A stretch of 64,000 bases of DNA from assembly GCF_004217095.1 (NCBI RefSeq), contig NZ_SHKO01000005.1, forward strand, positions 1 to 64,000. The letters run 5' to 3'. This stretch comes from Advenella incenata (lineage in GTDB: Bacteria > Pseudomonadota > Gammaproteobacteria > Burkholderiales > Burkholderiaceae_B). Numbering within the stretch: the first letter of the stretch is position 1; each line of letters begins with the position of its first letter. The notes below the pieces were generated by a model that was given only the letters and a program-made list of their open reading frames with translations, did no database searches and was not told where the DNA came from. This document shows positions 63,080 to 64,000 of the stretch, piece after piece. A program made the position numbers and the translations under genes.

Positions 63080-63973
63080 ATGAAATTACCCACTTCCCGA
63101 CCGCTGGCCGCCATCGGCCGGTTCCTGCTTACCATGTTTGTTCTGGCACTGGCTGTTTGGGCCGGCTGGCTGCTCTGGCTACACTACGAGGTGGAACCGT
63201 GGACGCGCGACGGCCGGGTCAAGGCCAACGTTGTTCAGGTTGCTCCTGATGTCTCGGGCCTGGTCATGAATGTGGCCGTGCATGACAACCAGGACGTCAA
63301 GGCGGGAGACTTACTCTTCGAGATCGACCGTGCGCGCTATCGACTGGCTTACGATCAGGCTCAGGCAGTGGTCCAGGCCAATACTGCTGCCCAGGAACAG
63401 GCGCAGCGTGACGTAAAACGCAACCGTTCACTGGGAAAACTGGTGGCCGCCGAAATGGTTGAACAAAGCCGCATGCATCTGCATCAGGCACAGGCGGCGC
63501 TGGCACAAGCAAAAGTACAACTGGCCAGCGCTGAACTGAACCTGTCTCGCAGCCGCGTGTATGCCGTCACCGATGGCCGGATCACCAATCTGAGCTTGCG
63601 CGTCGGCGACTACGTCAACGTCGGCAAACCGGTACTGGCTCTTATTGACAGCGCATCGTTCTATGTAGAAGGCTATTTCGAGGAAGGCAAGCTAGGCAAC
63701 ATTCATATCAATGATCCGGCCACCATCACGTTGATGGGCAACAGCACCGTCATCAAGGGACATGTGCAAAGCATTGCATTGGGTATTGCCGATCGCGAAC
63801 GCAGCGTCGGCAGCGACCTGCTGCCCAACGTCAACCCCACCTTTAACTGGATCCGGCTGGCGCAGCGCGTACCCGTACGCGTTGCCATTGACGACAAGGA
63901 TGCAGACATGCTGCTGGTCGCAGGGCAGACGGCAACCGTAAATATCGAGCAAACAAGCCGGGATCATCCATGA
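63080..63973 (+). CDS. HlyD-family membrane fusion protein (AaeA-like)
   Basis: A 297-residue periplasmic adaptor with an N-terminal membrane anchor (about 12-34). The lipoyl-like domain is split by a coiled coil: VKANVVQVAPDVSGLVMNVAVHDNQDVKAGDLLFEIDRARYRLA, a helical hairpin (about 88-150), then GRITNLSLRVGDYVNVGKPVLALID. It links the FUSC transporter to an outer-membrane channel. It ends four bases into the next gene. Confidence 0.93.
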   Translation: MKLPTSRPLAAIGRFLLTMFVLALAVWAGWLLWLHYEVEPWTRDGRVKANVVQVAPDVSGLVMNVAVHDNQDVKAGDLLFEIDRARYRLAYDQAQAVVQANTAAQEQAQRDVKRNRSLGKLVAAEMVEQSRMHLHQAQAALAQAKVQLASAELNLSRSRVYAVTDGRITNLSLRVGDYVNVGKPVLALIDSASFYVEGYFEEGKLGNIHINDPATITLMGNSTVIKGHVQSIALGIADRERSVGSDLLPNVNPTFNWIRLAQRVPVRVAIDDKDADMLLVAGQTATVNIEQTSRDHP

Positions 63974-64000
63974 GCAATCTCGCGCAACGCCATCACAAGC
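63970..64000 (+). CDS. Start of next gene, truncated by the window
   Basis: ATG at 63970 overlaps the HlyD-type stop (ATGA) and opens a frame beginning MSNLAQRHHK. By operon order this is probably the outer-membrane efflux channel (TolC/NodT type), but ten residues cannot show it. Confidence 0.5.
   Translation, partial: MSNLAQRHHK

Overview
The window looks like chromosomal DNA of a betaproteobacterium of the order Burkholderiales, most likely family Alcaligenaceae (an Advenella-like organism is my guess, not proven). The grounds are moderately GC-rich coding sequence, a Bug-family (TctC) solute receptor typical of this family, the order ybgC-tolQRAB-pal-cpoB, zapA followed by a 6S RNA, and many LysR-type regulators. 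I see no insertion sequence, prophage, CRISPR array, tRNA or rRNA.

Layout. 1-987: AT-rich, TATA-rich non-coding DNA with a 14-bp tandem repeat. 988-6511: LysR regulator, MFS transporter, DUF2848 protein, amidase and a glycolipid-binding-fold protein, probably a small amide-catabolic cassette. 6711-15007: a complete methylamine-utilisation (mau) locus. mauF-B-E-D-A-G plus a MauL-like cupredoxin lie on the minus strand; an AraC-family regulator, mauM and mauN lie on the plus strand. An azurin gene with its own terminator follows (15135-15584). 15737-15881: a degenerate 13-bp tandem array. 15931-17661: a divergent Lrp-type regulator and 4-hydroxyphenylpyruvate dioxygenase. 18001-25767: housekeeping genes (msrA, a small cytochrome c, lgt, a SIMPL-domain protein, 6S RNA, zapA and a coiled-coil partner, a beta-hydroxyacid dehydrogenase, rppH with a long tail, proS). 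25821-31278: the Tol-Pal envelope system.

31345-36481: hydrolase, ClC channel, PCu(A)C copper chaperone, GST, DJ-1/PfpI and DedA genes. 36678-37700: an orphan amino-acid-binding protein. 37884-41679: a Fur box and fhuC-fhuD-fhuB for ferric hydroxamate import. 41700-43556: a PabB-PabC fusion. 43778-46062: a PHB-depolymerase-family esterase and adenine deaminase. 46157-48851: cydA-cydB of the cyanide-insensitive type with a 52-residue DUF2474 protein. 49067-52695: SGNH hydrolase, LysR and MFS. 52780-56782: LysR, Bug receptor, alpha/beta hydrolase and class II aldolase. 56973-59976: DsbA-family protein, SMR transporter, a PhnZ-like HD oxygenase without its usual partner, and two flavin enzymes. 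60275-64000: a MarR-controlled AaeAB-like efflux operon that runs off the window.

In the mau locus, MauA/MauB would form periplasmic methylamine dehydrogenase. MauG completes the tryptophan tryptophylquinone cofactor, MauD/E/F support disulfide formation and export, and azurin or the MauL-like protein would carry electrons. The most unusual observations are the MauL-like cupredoxin with isoleucine in the axial methionine position, two extra cysteines in MauA, the AraC-type regulator in place of LysR-type MauR, the 13-bp degenerate array, the orphan PhnZ-like oxygenase, and a 16-bp palindromic motif shared by the tolB and amino-acid-receptor leaders. All comparisons with known families are from memory; no alignment or search was run.
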